The notes beneath the pieces are model-generated. The model ran no database searches and was not told where the DNA came from. It was given only the letters and a program-made list of their open reading frames with translations. A stretch of 7,106 bases of DNA from a bacterium (GTDB lineage Bacteria > Muiribacteriota > Ozemobacteria > Ozemobacterales > Ozemobacteraceae): NCBI GenBank assembly GCA_016192885.1, contig JACPTH010000227.1:906-8011 (forward strand), in the 5' to 3' direction. Made by a program: the position numbers and the translations under genes. This document shows, one piece after another, positions 1 through 6,423 of the stretch; within the stretch, counting starts at the first letter, position 1; every line of letters starts with the position of its first letter.

Positions 1-495
1 TCCAACCGAGGGAATTAGTTTCCCTAAGATCGAAAGAGCTTGTAGGGCAGAATTAGGTTTTTTTCTAAAATGATATCGAGCCCCCTTGGAAATTAAAATG
101 ACGGCGAAACATTCCCAGCCATCTTCGCCAAGCTGCGAAAGTTTAGCCTGAATTTTTTCGGCTTCTTGTTCCTCAATATCAAGAACCTTATATTCCCATT
201 TCTGCAAAGCCCCCAGGTCGACCCCTAAAGAAGTGGCTTGATTCGGGAGTTGTTGTATAAAGCCCGTGATTTTTTTTGACCCATCCAGCAAACGCTTAAG
301 TTTGCCTGTTTTCTTTTTTTGTTTCTTCTCCGATTTGTCTCCAAGTTTATCTTCCGAGTTATCTTCTGAAACTACCGCTGTGTCGGAAGCTTGAATCAAA
401 ACCTCCGGCGTTTCTCCCCTAACCGATTCCCCCAACAAATGGAGGAAAACAAGGGGTATCAGAAAAATTTGGAAAACACCTTTTGAAAACTTCAT
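1..495 (-). CDS. Secreted DUF4177-like domain protein, C-terminus cut by window edge
   Basis: Reading the minus strand from the ATG at 495-493 gives 165 codons without a stop up to position 1, so the C-terminus lies outside. Residues 1 to about 27 (MKFSKGVFQIFLIPLVFLHL...) look like a Sec signal peptide: a Lys near the start, then a long hydrophobic core. There is no lipobox Cys, so it is probably periplasmic or secreted rather than a lipoprotein. Residues about 28-95 are a low-complexity linker, acidic and then strongly Lys-rich (KSEKKQKKKTGKLKR). Residues 99-146 start with KWEYKVLDI, contain LGEDGWECFAVI and end YHFRKKP. This matches the short DUF4177-type pattern (WEYK at the start, LG-x-x-GWE in the middle, an aromatic/basic end). 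The family has no known biochemical role. A Shine-Dalgarno AAGGA lies 5 nt before the ATG. It is divergent from the HD-GYP gene. Domain assignment is by motif only; function is unknown. Confidence 0.75.
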   Translation of the reverse strand, partial: MKFSKGVFQIFLIPLVFLHLLGESVRGETPEVLIQASDTAVVSEDNSEDKLGDKSEKKQKKKTGKLKRLLDGSKKITGFIQQLPNQATSLGVDLGALQKWEYKVLDIEEQEAEKIQAKLSQLGEDGWECFAVILISKGARYHFRKKPNSALQALSILGKLIPSVG

Positions 496-500
496 AACTT

Positions 501-512
501 TCCTTTCTCCTT
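501..512 (-). promoter_or_regulatory. Ribosome binding site of the DUF4177-like gene
   Basis: On the minus strand the ATG at 495-493 is preceded by AAGGAGAAAGGAAAGTT. It offers AAGGA with 5 nt spacing or AAGGAG with 11 nt spacing. This purine-rich stretch supports the chosen start and contrasts with the divergent + strand gene, which has no such site. Confidence 0.6.
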
Positions 513-537
513 CAATTTCAGAAAGCCTACATCTTTG

Positions 538-566
538 TTGTCATAACATACGCCTCGTGGTAAAAT
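538..566 (+). promoter_or_regulatory. Sigma70-type promoter for the HD-GYP cluster
   Basis: A -35 box TTGTCA (538-543, 5 of 6 matches to TTGACA) and a -10 box TAAAAT (561-566, 5 of 6 matches to TATAAT) are separated by exactly 17 bp. Transcription would be expected to start about 6-8 nt downstream, at about 572-574. That is only 2-4 nt before the ATG at 576, which predicts a leaderless or nearly leaderless mRNA. This is a motif match only; no start site has been measured. No comparably good promoter was found for the divergent minus-strand gene in the same 80-bp gap. Confidence 0.55.
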
Positions 567-575
567 CTTCGGGTT

Positions 576-2012
576 ATGATTAACATCGGAGAATCTTCTT
601 CAAAAGCCGCTTTTACAAATGATACCATTTATAGCGAAAACTTACTCTTAAAATCCCAGCTTCAAGAACTTTTGATTCTTGACGAAACCGGGATTTTCAG
701 CGACCTTGAATCGCTAATTAAGACAATCCTTAAAAAGGCTTTGATTTTAAGCAAAGCCGAGGCCTCGTTTTTTGCCCTAACAAAAAATACGGACCCATTA
801 GATTTAGAGATCCGAATTTGCAATTTCATTCTTGGTGAAAAGATCGGTCGAATCAAAGAGAAGTTCTGCCAAGATTATAGCAAATGGGAAGAAACCGAAA
901 GCGTCTTGGTAACAATCGAAGACTTTATCATTCTTCCGCTTGTAAGTCGCCATAAGCTTCTGGGAATATTGGGGTTGAAGTTAAACAACCATGCCCCCGA
1001 GAATATATGCGAAATTCTTCCTCTTCTTTCGAGGCAATCCGCTGTTTCCCTTGAGAGCGCAATTTTTTACGAGCGAACGTTCAAACGCCTTTTAGTTTTA
1101 AGCAATGTTTTCGTACTAGGCAAGGAAATTGTTTCGAACGTTGACCTAGGAGAGCTCCTTGGCAAATTTCTCAAGATTGCCCGCGACGGAACGAAAAGTG
1201 AATTGGGAGTTATTTTTCTAATAAAATCCGGCGAAACCAAACCACATTACTGCAAAATTCAGGGGGTCGCGGAAAACGGCAAATTTGAAGCCAATCTTTC
1301 GGAAATTTCTCCATTCATTCAGCAGGTTTGCCTTGAAGAAAAGCCCATTATTGTTGAAGACCTTCAAAATAGCCCGTTTGCCGCCACCGAATGCCCGAAA
1401 TTTTCCGGAACGATTTTAAAGAACACCATTGTTGTTCCCTTAAAAGCCCGACACCAATTTATGGGAGTTGTACAACTTGCGAACAAGCTAAATAGATTTC
1501 CTTTCATTCAGGAAGACCTTGATTTTTTGAACATCCTTTGCAGCCAGATCGCCTTCGTAATTCAAAATACGAACTTGTATAACAGTCTCCAAGCAGGCTA
1601 CATAAACACCTTGAAGGCTCTTACATCGGCTATTGACGCGAAAGATAGCTATACTTATGGTCACTCGGCGAGGGTCACGGAATTTGCGATGGAACTTGCT
1701 CGCGAAATTGGCATGGATGCGAAAGAAATGGAAAACCTTCGGGTCGCCGGGTTACTTCACGACATTGGGAAAATAGGAATAAGCGAGAACATCTTGAGCA
1801 AACCCTCTCGCTTAACCAATGAGGAATTTGAGATCGTAAAAACCCATCCCACCTTGGGTGTAAAAATCCTCGAAGGGGTGGAATTCCTGGCTTCCGTTAT
1901 TCCGTTAATTGAATCCCATCATGAGCGTTTTGACGGGAAGGGCTATCCCCACGGTATTTCAGGAAATTCCATTCCCCTTGGGGCTAGGGTCATTGGGGTT
2001 GTCGATTCCTGA
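576..2012 (+). CDS. GAF-GAF-HD-GYP protein (c-di-GMP phosphodiesterase type), truncated by frameshift/deletion
   Basis: Soluble 478-residue protein with no membrane segment. Residues about 36-165 and 171-336 are two GAF sensor domains; the second has the typical ...TIVVPLKARHQFMGVVQLAN core. An HD-GYP domain begins at about 340. Its motifs are present: GHSARV (H363), LLHDIGKIG (H395, D396, K399), THP (H424), ESHHER (H448, H449), the signature DGKGYP (453-458), and VVDS (D477). HD-GYP enzymes hydrolyse c-di-GMP to pGpG or GMP using a bi- or trinuclear metal centre, and all these ligands are retained. The frame stops at 2010-2012 directly after VVDS, where family members continue with a DAMTSxRPYR-type segment and a terminal helix. 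That tail survives out of frame at 2009-2128, so the gene is truncated and probably impaired. There is no Shine-Dalgarno before the ATG, and the first in-frame Met fits a leaderless start. It is the first gene of the + strand cluster. Confidence 0.88.
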   Translation: MINIGESSSKAAFTNDTIYSENLLLKSQLQELLILDETGIFSDLESLIKTILKKALILSKAEASFFALTKNTDPLDLEIRICNFILGEKIGRIKEKFCQDYSKWEETESVLVTIEDFIILPLVSRHKLLGILGLKLNNHAPENICEILPLLSRQSAVSLESAIFYERTFKRLLVLSNVFVLGKEIVSNVDLGELLGKFLKIARDGTKSELGVIFLIKSGETKPHYCKIQGVAENGKFEANLSEISPFIQQVCLEEKPIIVEDLQNSPFAATECPKFSGTILKNTIVVPLKARHQFMGVVQLANKLNRFPFIQEDLDFLNILCSQIAFVIQNTNLYNSLQAGYINTLKALTSAIDAKDSYTYGHSARVTEFAMELAREIGMDAKEMENLRVAGLLHDIGKIGISENILSKPSRLTNEEFEIVKTHPTLGVKILEGVEFLASVIPLIESHHERFDGKGYPHGISGNSIPLGARVIGVVDS

Positions 2013-2128
2013 TTGACATTACCCTTGACGAGATCATTCGGTGCAAGGGTTCCCAGTTCGACCCCGAAATCGCCGAATCCTTCGTCAAAATGAAGAATAG
2101 GCAACGTTCGCTTTGCGGTTCCGATTAA
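2009..2128 (+). pseudogene. Out-of-frame C-terminal remnant of the HD-GYP gene
   Basis: In the frame of codons starting at 2015, the sequence reads DITLDEIIRCKGSQFDPEIA and continues ESFVKMKN up to TAA at 2126-2128. This is the normal last helix of HD-GYP proteins (the A-x-x-EI-x-x-C-x-G-x-QFDP-x-x-V pattern). It has no start codon and is not in frame with the gene at 576-2012. Compared with the family, the roughly 12-14 residues holding the D-x-x-TS-x-RPYR motif are missing between VVDS and DITLDEII. A net loss of 3n+1 nt, for example about 40 nt, explains both the missing motif and the frame change. The remnant ends 13 bp before the next gene, as expected of the original operon spacing. Confidence 0.8.
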
Positions 2129-2141
2129 CCTAGCTAAAAGC

Positions 2142-4544
2142 ATGCGATTCTTTTCTCGCACCGAATTATCCGAGCAGGTTTTCGCGGGAATCATTTTGGT
2201 CGCTCTTGGGTCTTTTGCCTACTACTTTACGATAGCTGATCTTGAGGAAGTTCAAGCCAACTTTAATAGCAGGAGAGGTTTGCTGGTAAAGCTCCTTGCT
2301 CGAGAGTTAACGGAGATGTTGAACAAGCGCGCTGATTTAACCCCGCGGCTTTCCAACCTCCTTTCCGAGGAAGCCGTGATCTACGCCATAGTTCAACAAC
2401 CCAAAGGGATTGATGATGAAAATGGGGGGGAAATTTTGGCAAAAGCCGAAAATTCAAAAGTTTCCGTCGGAAATATTGAGTCGATCGAAGCAATGGCCCT
2501 GGAAACTTCGTATTTAAAATTCATCCCTTTTGTCGATCAGTCCGGGACTATTCCAATTTTGGAAGCCGCCATTCCCCTTGTTCCGGATTGGGGAAAGGCC
2601 GTTTTAAGGGTCGGATTTTCTCGTCTTTTAGACGAAGAGCGCTCAAAAAACGTTCTTTTCCGCAATTCAATTATTTTTTCCACCTTGTTTATAAGTCTTT
2701 TGGCCTATTGGACCATGAGAAACCGTAGCTCCTCCAGTTTCCAGGGTGGTCTCCTTGGAGGAACCGGAATCTTGGTTCTACTTTTGTTTTTATCCACCCG
2801 GTTTACCATTCAAAACTGGTATGACCATTATTGGAGGCAAATTTTTGTTCAAAGCGGTCTCTCTACGGCGAAGATTTTGGCGCTATCGGTAAAGCGCTTT
2901 CTAACGACCGGGAAAGATTCCGATCTTAGAGAGCTTCAATCGATTCTGGAATTTGGGGAATCCTTCTTGTACTTTGGGATAATCAAGGATGAGCGCTACG
3001 CATTCCATTCAAATCCATCTTTTTTCTACGGTTCTCGAAGCGACCTTTTTGATGTCTTTGTTCCCGTCATGGATGGCGGGGGGCGATTGGGTACGATACA
3101 AATGGGTCTTCGGAATTCCTCGGCATTCGGCCCGCTTTCCCAACTGCGAAACCGGTTGGTTTTGATTTTTCTTTCCGCGCTTATTTTGTCGCTGTTGTTG
3201 GCTTACCTTTTGACCAGACGCGTGTCCAAAGATATCTCCGTTTTCATCAGATCCATGGAACAGGTTACAGCCGGAGATTTCCGGCAAAGCGTTTTTCTCG
3301 ATCGCGAAGACGAATTCGGCCAAATGGCCCAAACATACAACTTTATGTTGATGGGGCTTAGAGAGCGGGATATGCTGGGAAAAGGCCTTCAACACTATGT
3401 TAGCAAGAGCATTGTTGATAAAACGCTAAAAGTGCTGACAACCCAAGATAAAACGGGCGAAAAGATTTTTGCCATCGGCTTGTATATTTGTTTCCGCGGA
3501 TTGTCCCAAACACTTTCCAAAAAAAGCGCTCCGGAAATTTTTTCCGCGGTCAGAGATTTGTTGGATGCCTTAAAATCTTCTCAAATGGTGTTCAAGGCTC
3601 TTGAGGATTTTGGAGAATTGCCGTTTTCCTGCGAGATTGTACTCCACGGATTCGAGGTTGTACAAGGAGCGATTGGCGAAGAGGACGAAAGTTTAGCCTT
3701 TATCGGAGAAGGAGGATTGTCGATTCATTCCCTTGCTCGTGTCCATCCGGGAGGCGAGATTCTTCTTAGCGAGGAGACCGCCTACCTGATTCGGGAAGTC
3801 GCCAATATAGAAGAAATTGAAATTAGCACCCAGGAACTCGGGCATGTCCGCGCTTTTTACTTCAAGGGATATAAAAATCTCGATCAACTCGTAAAAATTT
3901 TCCCCGAAAGTTCCCAATGGGTAAAGATTTTAGTCTTAAAAATTTTGAAACTTTACTCAAACCAGGAAATTGCGGATATTTTGATTGAATGGGTTGAGGG
4001 CGCTCACGAAGAAGTAAAGTACCATATCCTAGACGTCCTTGTACAGATCAGGCCGAAGCGAATCATTGATTTTATTTCGCAACTCGTTCAAAAAGAAACC
4101 AATCCAAGGGTACTTTCAAAGGCTATTTTCCTATTAGGAACCATAGGCAACGAAAGTCACATTTCCCTGCTTGCTGAAAAGTTGAGTTTCAACGATCGAA
4201 GAGTGAAAGCTAATGCCATTGAAGCCTTGGAAGCAATAGGCGGGAAAAAAGTGTATGAATATTTAAATCTTTTGGTGGATGAAACCGACAACCGCGTCCG
4301 CGCGAATATTTTAATCGCCATGGGCAAATACGGAGATTTGAAGGTGTTTGACTTGCTTTCCAGGATGATAAAAGATCCCGACAAAAATATGCGCGCTTCC
4401 GCCGCTTACGCGCTTGGTCAGCTAGGAATGGTTCAAGGCGTTGACCCGCTTATTTCAGCGCTTTCCGACAAGGACCTCACGGTTAGAAGACAGGTTGTGG
4501 CGTCGCTAACAAGATTAAAAGCCGACCTGGAAATTGAAATGTAG
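2142..4544 (+). CDS. Membrane receptor: two extracytoplasmic regions, HAMP, degenerate class III cyclase-like domain, HEAT repeats
   Basis: 800 residues. Membrane segments are seen at about 13-31, 174-191, 203-222 and 338-358, giving two extracytoplasmic regions (about 33-172 and 224-337) with no recognised ligand motif. A HAMP linker follows at about 359-411, ending in the typical DEFGQMAQTYNFM. Residues about 440-585 resemble class III adenylate/guanylate cyclases: FRGLSQTL (family D-I-x-GFT), LHGFEVVQGAIG (family HTGEVVVGNIG), then IGEGG... and GGEILLSEETAYLI, and an ending FYFKGYKNLDQLVKIF. The first metal Asp is Cys450. The whole GG-x-x-xK-x-x-GD-x-x-MAxF segment is absent, and the VN-x-x-xR motif is altered, so cyclase activity is not expected. 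Residues about 592-800 form HEAT repeats, usually protein-binding. Likely role: a receptor signalling through protein contacts. The start ATG at 2142 has only weak Shine-Dalgarno support, but it lies directly before the first membrane segment. It follows the HD-GYP gene and probably shares its transcript. Confidence 0.83.
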   Translation: MRFFSRTELSEQVFAGIILVALGSFAYYFTIADLEEVQANFNSRRGLLVKLLARELTEMLNKRADLTPRLSNLLSEEAVIYAIVQQPKGIDDENGGEILAKAENSKVSVGNIESIEAMALETSYLKFIPFVDQSGTIPILEAAIPLVPDWGKAVLRVGFSRLLDEERSKNVLFRNSIIFSTLFISLLAYWTMRNRSSSSFQGGLLGGTGILVLLLFLSTRFTIQNWYDHYWRQIFVQSGLSTAKILALSVKRFLTTGKDSDLRELQSILEFGESFLYFGIIKDERYAFHSNPSFFYGSRSDLFDVFVPVMDGGGRLGTIQMGLRNSSAFGPLSQLRNRLVLIFLSALILSLLLAYLLTRRVSKDISVFIRSMEQVTAGDFRQSVFLDREDEFGQMAQTYNFMLMGLRERDMLGKGLQHYVSKSIVDKTLKVLTTQDKTGEKIFAIGLYICFRGLSQTLSKKSAPEIFSAVRDLLDALKSSQMVFKALEDFGELPFSCEIVLHGFEVVQGAIGEEDESLAFIGEGGLSIHSLARVHPGGEILLSEETAYLIREVANIEEIEISTQELGHVRAFYFKGYKNLDQLVKIFPESSQWVKILVLKILKLYSNQEIADILIEWVEGAHEEVKYHILDVLVQIRPKRIIDFISQLVQKETNPRVLSKAIFLLGTIGNESHISLLAEKLSFNDRRVKANAIEALEAIGGKKVYEYLNLLVDETDNRVRANILIAMGKYGDLKVFDLLSRMIKDPDKNMRASAAYALGQLGMVQGVDPLISALSDKDLTVRRQVVASLTRLKADLEIEM
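3918..4541 (+). repeat. Array of about seven HEAT repeats (protein level) in the receptor C-terminus
   Basis: Residues about 593-800 of the receptor show a period close to 31 residues, with units starting near 593, 624, 656, 687, 718, 749 and 780 (the last is partial). The best units follow the pattern V-R/K-A-x-A-x-x-AL-x-x-xG, then a second helix ending LL-x-x-D-x-D; examples are RRVKANAIEALEAIGGKK and NMRASAAYALGQLGMVQG. This is the short HEAT (PBS-lyase-like) type. Units vary enough at DNA level that this is a domain array, not a recent tandem DNA duplication. Confidence 0.8.
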
Positions 4545-4564
4545 GAAACATAGATGGGAACCCA

Positions 4565-5611
4565 ATGCAAAGTTTAGAACGCTTTACCGAATTTTCCCTG
4601 ATTAACAAATTGACCAAAGATTTTAAGCAGCACCCGGATCAGGTTAATAAGCGGCATCAATCAGACTCCGAAATTCTCCTACAACCTGACGGATCTTTTC
4701 TCGCGGTTACAATAGATACCTTGCAGGAAGAATATTCTTTGGGCTTGATCAGGGATCCGTTCACGGTCGGCTGGAGCGTTGTTTCCCATAGTCTTAGCGA
4801 TTTAGCCGCGGTAGGCGCTAAACCTATCGGAGTTTTGCTGGCCGTAAACCTTTCTCAGACCTCTGACTCCAAGTGGGCTGAAGATTTTTTCGGGGGAGTA
4901 CAAGCTTCGCTTGATGCCCATTCCACCTATTGCCTAGGAGGCGACACCAATTTTTCCGATTCTCCCAGTTTTACTTGTACAGCTCTTGGGAGGGTAGACC
5001 ACCCAAAACCGCTATCGAGAATCGGAGCGGAGTCGGGAGATCCTATCTACGTTACCGGCTTGTTGGGAATGGGAAACCTTCTTGGGATCGCAAGTCATGC
5101 CGACAAAAAACTTTGGGAGAAACTTGAGAAAGAATATCGCCCTTACGCAAAGATCCGCGAGGTTTGTTCTCTGTTCCAATGGCTGAAATGCGCTATTGAT
5201 ACCAGCGACGCACTCATTCAAGCTTTGGCGATCCTTGGAAGCCTTAACAATATCGGCGCGCACTTCTATAATTCTCGAGACTTTTATGACCCAAGGCTAA
5301 TAAATATCACGGATAATCTGCGTTTCCCGCTATGGCTAGTAAACGTTTTTGGAATGGGGGAATATGAGATCGTTTTTACCGTCGAACCTTGGGAAGAAGA
5401 AGGTTTTTTGAGGGATGCTTCTGAAAAAGGAATATTCGTAAAAAAAATCGGGGAAATGCGTTCCAAACCTGGAATTAGCGCCGCTATTGACGGAAACACC
5501 TTCGAGCTTGATGTCCCTTACCTTCTAAACCTCTTTGGAACTTGCGGGTCCGTTGAAAAATATCTTGAAGCATTGATAAAATACGATAATCATCTGCGCG
5601 CCTCGTTATGA
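4565..5611 (+). CDS. ThiL-like (thiamine-monophosphate kinase / AIR synthase superfamily) protein with altered active site
   Basis: 348 residues, close to the usual ThiL length. ThiL-type landmarks appear in order: LAVTIDTLQEEYSLG (46-60; family TTDMLVEGVHF), GWSVVSHSLSDLAAVGAKP (69-87; family G-x-K-x-x-x-x-NLSDLAAMGA-x-P), CLGGDTNFSDSP (123-134), TALGRV, SGDPIYVTGLLG (157-168), IDTSDALIQAL (211-221; family mD-x-SDGL) and GEYEIVFTV (265-273; family GEDYELLFT). ThiL phosphorylates thiamine monophosphate to thiamine diphosphate using ATP and Mg2+. Here the N-terminal GDDAAV motif reads SDSEIL (33-38), SDGL is SDAL, and GEDYEL has lost a residue. Metal and ATP binding may therefore be changed, and the substrate may not be TMP. 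No other thiamine gene is nearby. A weak GGGAA lies 4 nt upstream of the ATG. It sits 20 bp after the receptor and overlaps the SDR gene by 4 nt. The superfamily is secure; the exact reaction is not. Confidence 0.78.
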   Translation: MQSLERFTEFSLINKLTKDFKQHPDQVNKRHQSDSEILLQPDGSFLAVTIDTLQEEYSLGLIRDPFTVGWSVVSHSLSDLAAVGAKPIGVLLAVNLSQTSDSKWAEDFFGGVQASLDAHSTYCLGGDTNFSDSPSFTCTALGRVDHPKPLSRIGAESGDPIYVTGLLGMGNLLGIASHADKKLWEKLEKEYRPYAKIREVCSLFQWLKCAIDTSDALIQALAILGSLNNIGAHFYNSRDFYDPRLINITDNLRFPLWLVNVFGMGEYEIVFTVEPWEEEGFLRDASEKGIFVKKIGEMRSKPGISAAIDGNTFELDVPYLLNLFGTCGSVEKYLEALIKYDNHLRASL

Positions 5612-6408
5612 ACCTTCACGATAAAACTATCCTTCTGGTTGGCGCAACCAGCGGAATAGGAAGAGAATTGGTTAACCAGCTTTCTGAAAAAAATTGTCGA
5701 TTGATTCTCTTTTCTCGAAGGGTCGAAAAGCTAAAAGATGAGCTTCAACACCTTCTTCAAACTCATCGGGCAATTTTGGTTCCCGGCGACGTTAGGAAAC
5801 CCGCGGACATTGAAAATTTGGTCGGTCTAATTAAGAAGGAATCCCTATCGCTTGATGGAATCATTTATTCCGCCGGTGTTTCCCGACCGGATTATATTGA
5901 TTCCCTTGATTTAATTCGTTCCCTTGATACGTACAAAATTAATTTTGAAGGGGCTCTTAGAATTTTTTACCAATTTCTGCCTGATTTGATGGAAAAGGGC
6001 GGGACATTTCTCGCGGGTTTTACAAGCATGGCCGCGGACAGAGGAATGCCTAAAACTCATTCCTACTGCGCATCAAAAGCCGCCCTCGATAGGCTCCTAG
6101 AATGTCTGCGAATCGATCTGCTTGATAGGGGAGTACAAGTTTTTACCGTCGCTCCCGGGTATGTTGTAACCCCGATGAGTTCTCAAAATGAATGGCCGAT
6201 GCCCGGGATTTGGCCGGTAAGGTTTGCGGTCGCGCACATTTTAACGGAAATTGAAAACTGCAACTTTGTCATTCGGTTCCCATGGTATCATTCCTGGCTG
6301 ATGAAGCTGGCAACACTGATTCCCGACCAATTTTTTTGGAAGATAATGAACAAAAAACGGGATTTGGTGAAAATTAAACCTCGCTCTGATGACGAATTCT
6401 CCTGGTAA
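5608..6408 (+). CDS. Classical short-chain dehydrogenase/reductase (SDR)
   Basis: 266 residues with a Rossmann fold typical of classical SDRs. It has the cofactor motif GATSGIG (12-18) and D61 in PGDVRKP. YSAGVS (87-92) takes the NNAG place, with Asn112 in YKINFEG. The catalytic Ser140 is in FTSMAADRG, Tyr153 and Lys157 are in YCASK, and PGYVVTPM (183-190) follows. SRR (36-38) after the second strand suggests NADP(H) preference. The C-terminal part (about 222-250, RFPWYHSWLMKLATLIPDQF) is hydrophobic and aromatic and could sit against a membrane or bind a lipid-like substrate, as in some membrane-associated SDRs; this is inference. The substrate is unknown. The start codon overlaps the ThiL-like stop as ATGA, so translation is probably coupled. 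It is the last gene of the cluster and is convergent with the next gene, 15 bp away. Confidence 0.9.
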   Translation: MNLHDKTILLVGATSGIGRELVNQLSEKNCRLILFSRRVEKLKDELQHLLQTHRAILVPGDVRKPADIENLVGLIKKESLSLDGIIYSAGVSRPDYIDSLDLIRSLDTYKINFEGALRIFYQFLPDLMEKGGTFLAGFTSMAADRGMPKTHSYCASKAALDRLLECLRIDLLDRGVQVFTVAPGYVVTPMSSQNEWPMPGIWPVRFAVAHILTEIENCNFVIRFPWYHSWLMKLATLIPDQFFWKIMNKKRDLVKIKPRSDDEFSW

Positions 6409-6423
6409 AAAATTGTTTTGATT
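6409..6423. other. Short AT-rich convergent intergenic gap
   Basis: Only 15 bp separate the stop codons of the SDR gene and the minus-strand membrane-protein gene. The gap and its edges hold A- and T-runs (AAAAAATTGTTTTGATTTT) that give U-rich ends in both directions. There is no GC-rich stem, so I do not call an intrinsic terminator. Transcripts from the two sides may overlap. Confidence 0.4.

Noticed and set aside
496..575. Divergent promoter for the minus-strand DUF4177-like gene
   Set aside because: TATGTT- and TATGAC-like words occur on the minus strand but without a -35 at a workable distance, so I did not list it.
2088..2141. Separate promoter for the receptor gene
   Set aside because: I see no paired -35/-10 boxes in the short gap. 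The spacing to the HD-GYP remnant suggests co-transcription instead.
1943..2194. 83-codon minus-strand frame spanning the HD-GYP break
   Set aside because: It is antisense to the GYP motif, the HD-GYP remnant and the receptor start, with no motif or ribosome binding site. The sense-strand homology explains the region.
3009..3395. 128-codon open frame on the minus strand
   Set aside because: It lies wholly inside the receptor gene, opposite TM4 and HAMP, which have strong motif support. Its translation is Gln/His/Lys-rich with no domain pattern, as expected of an antisense shadow.
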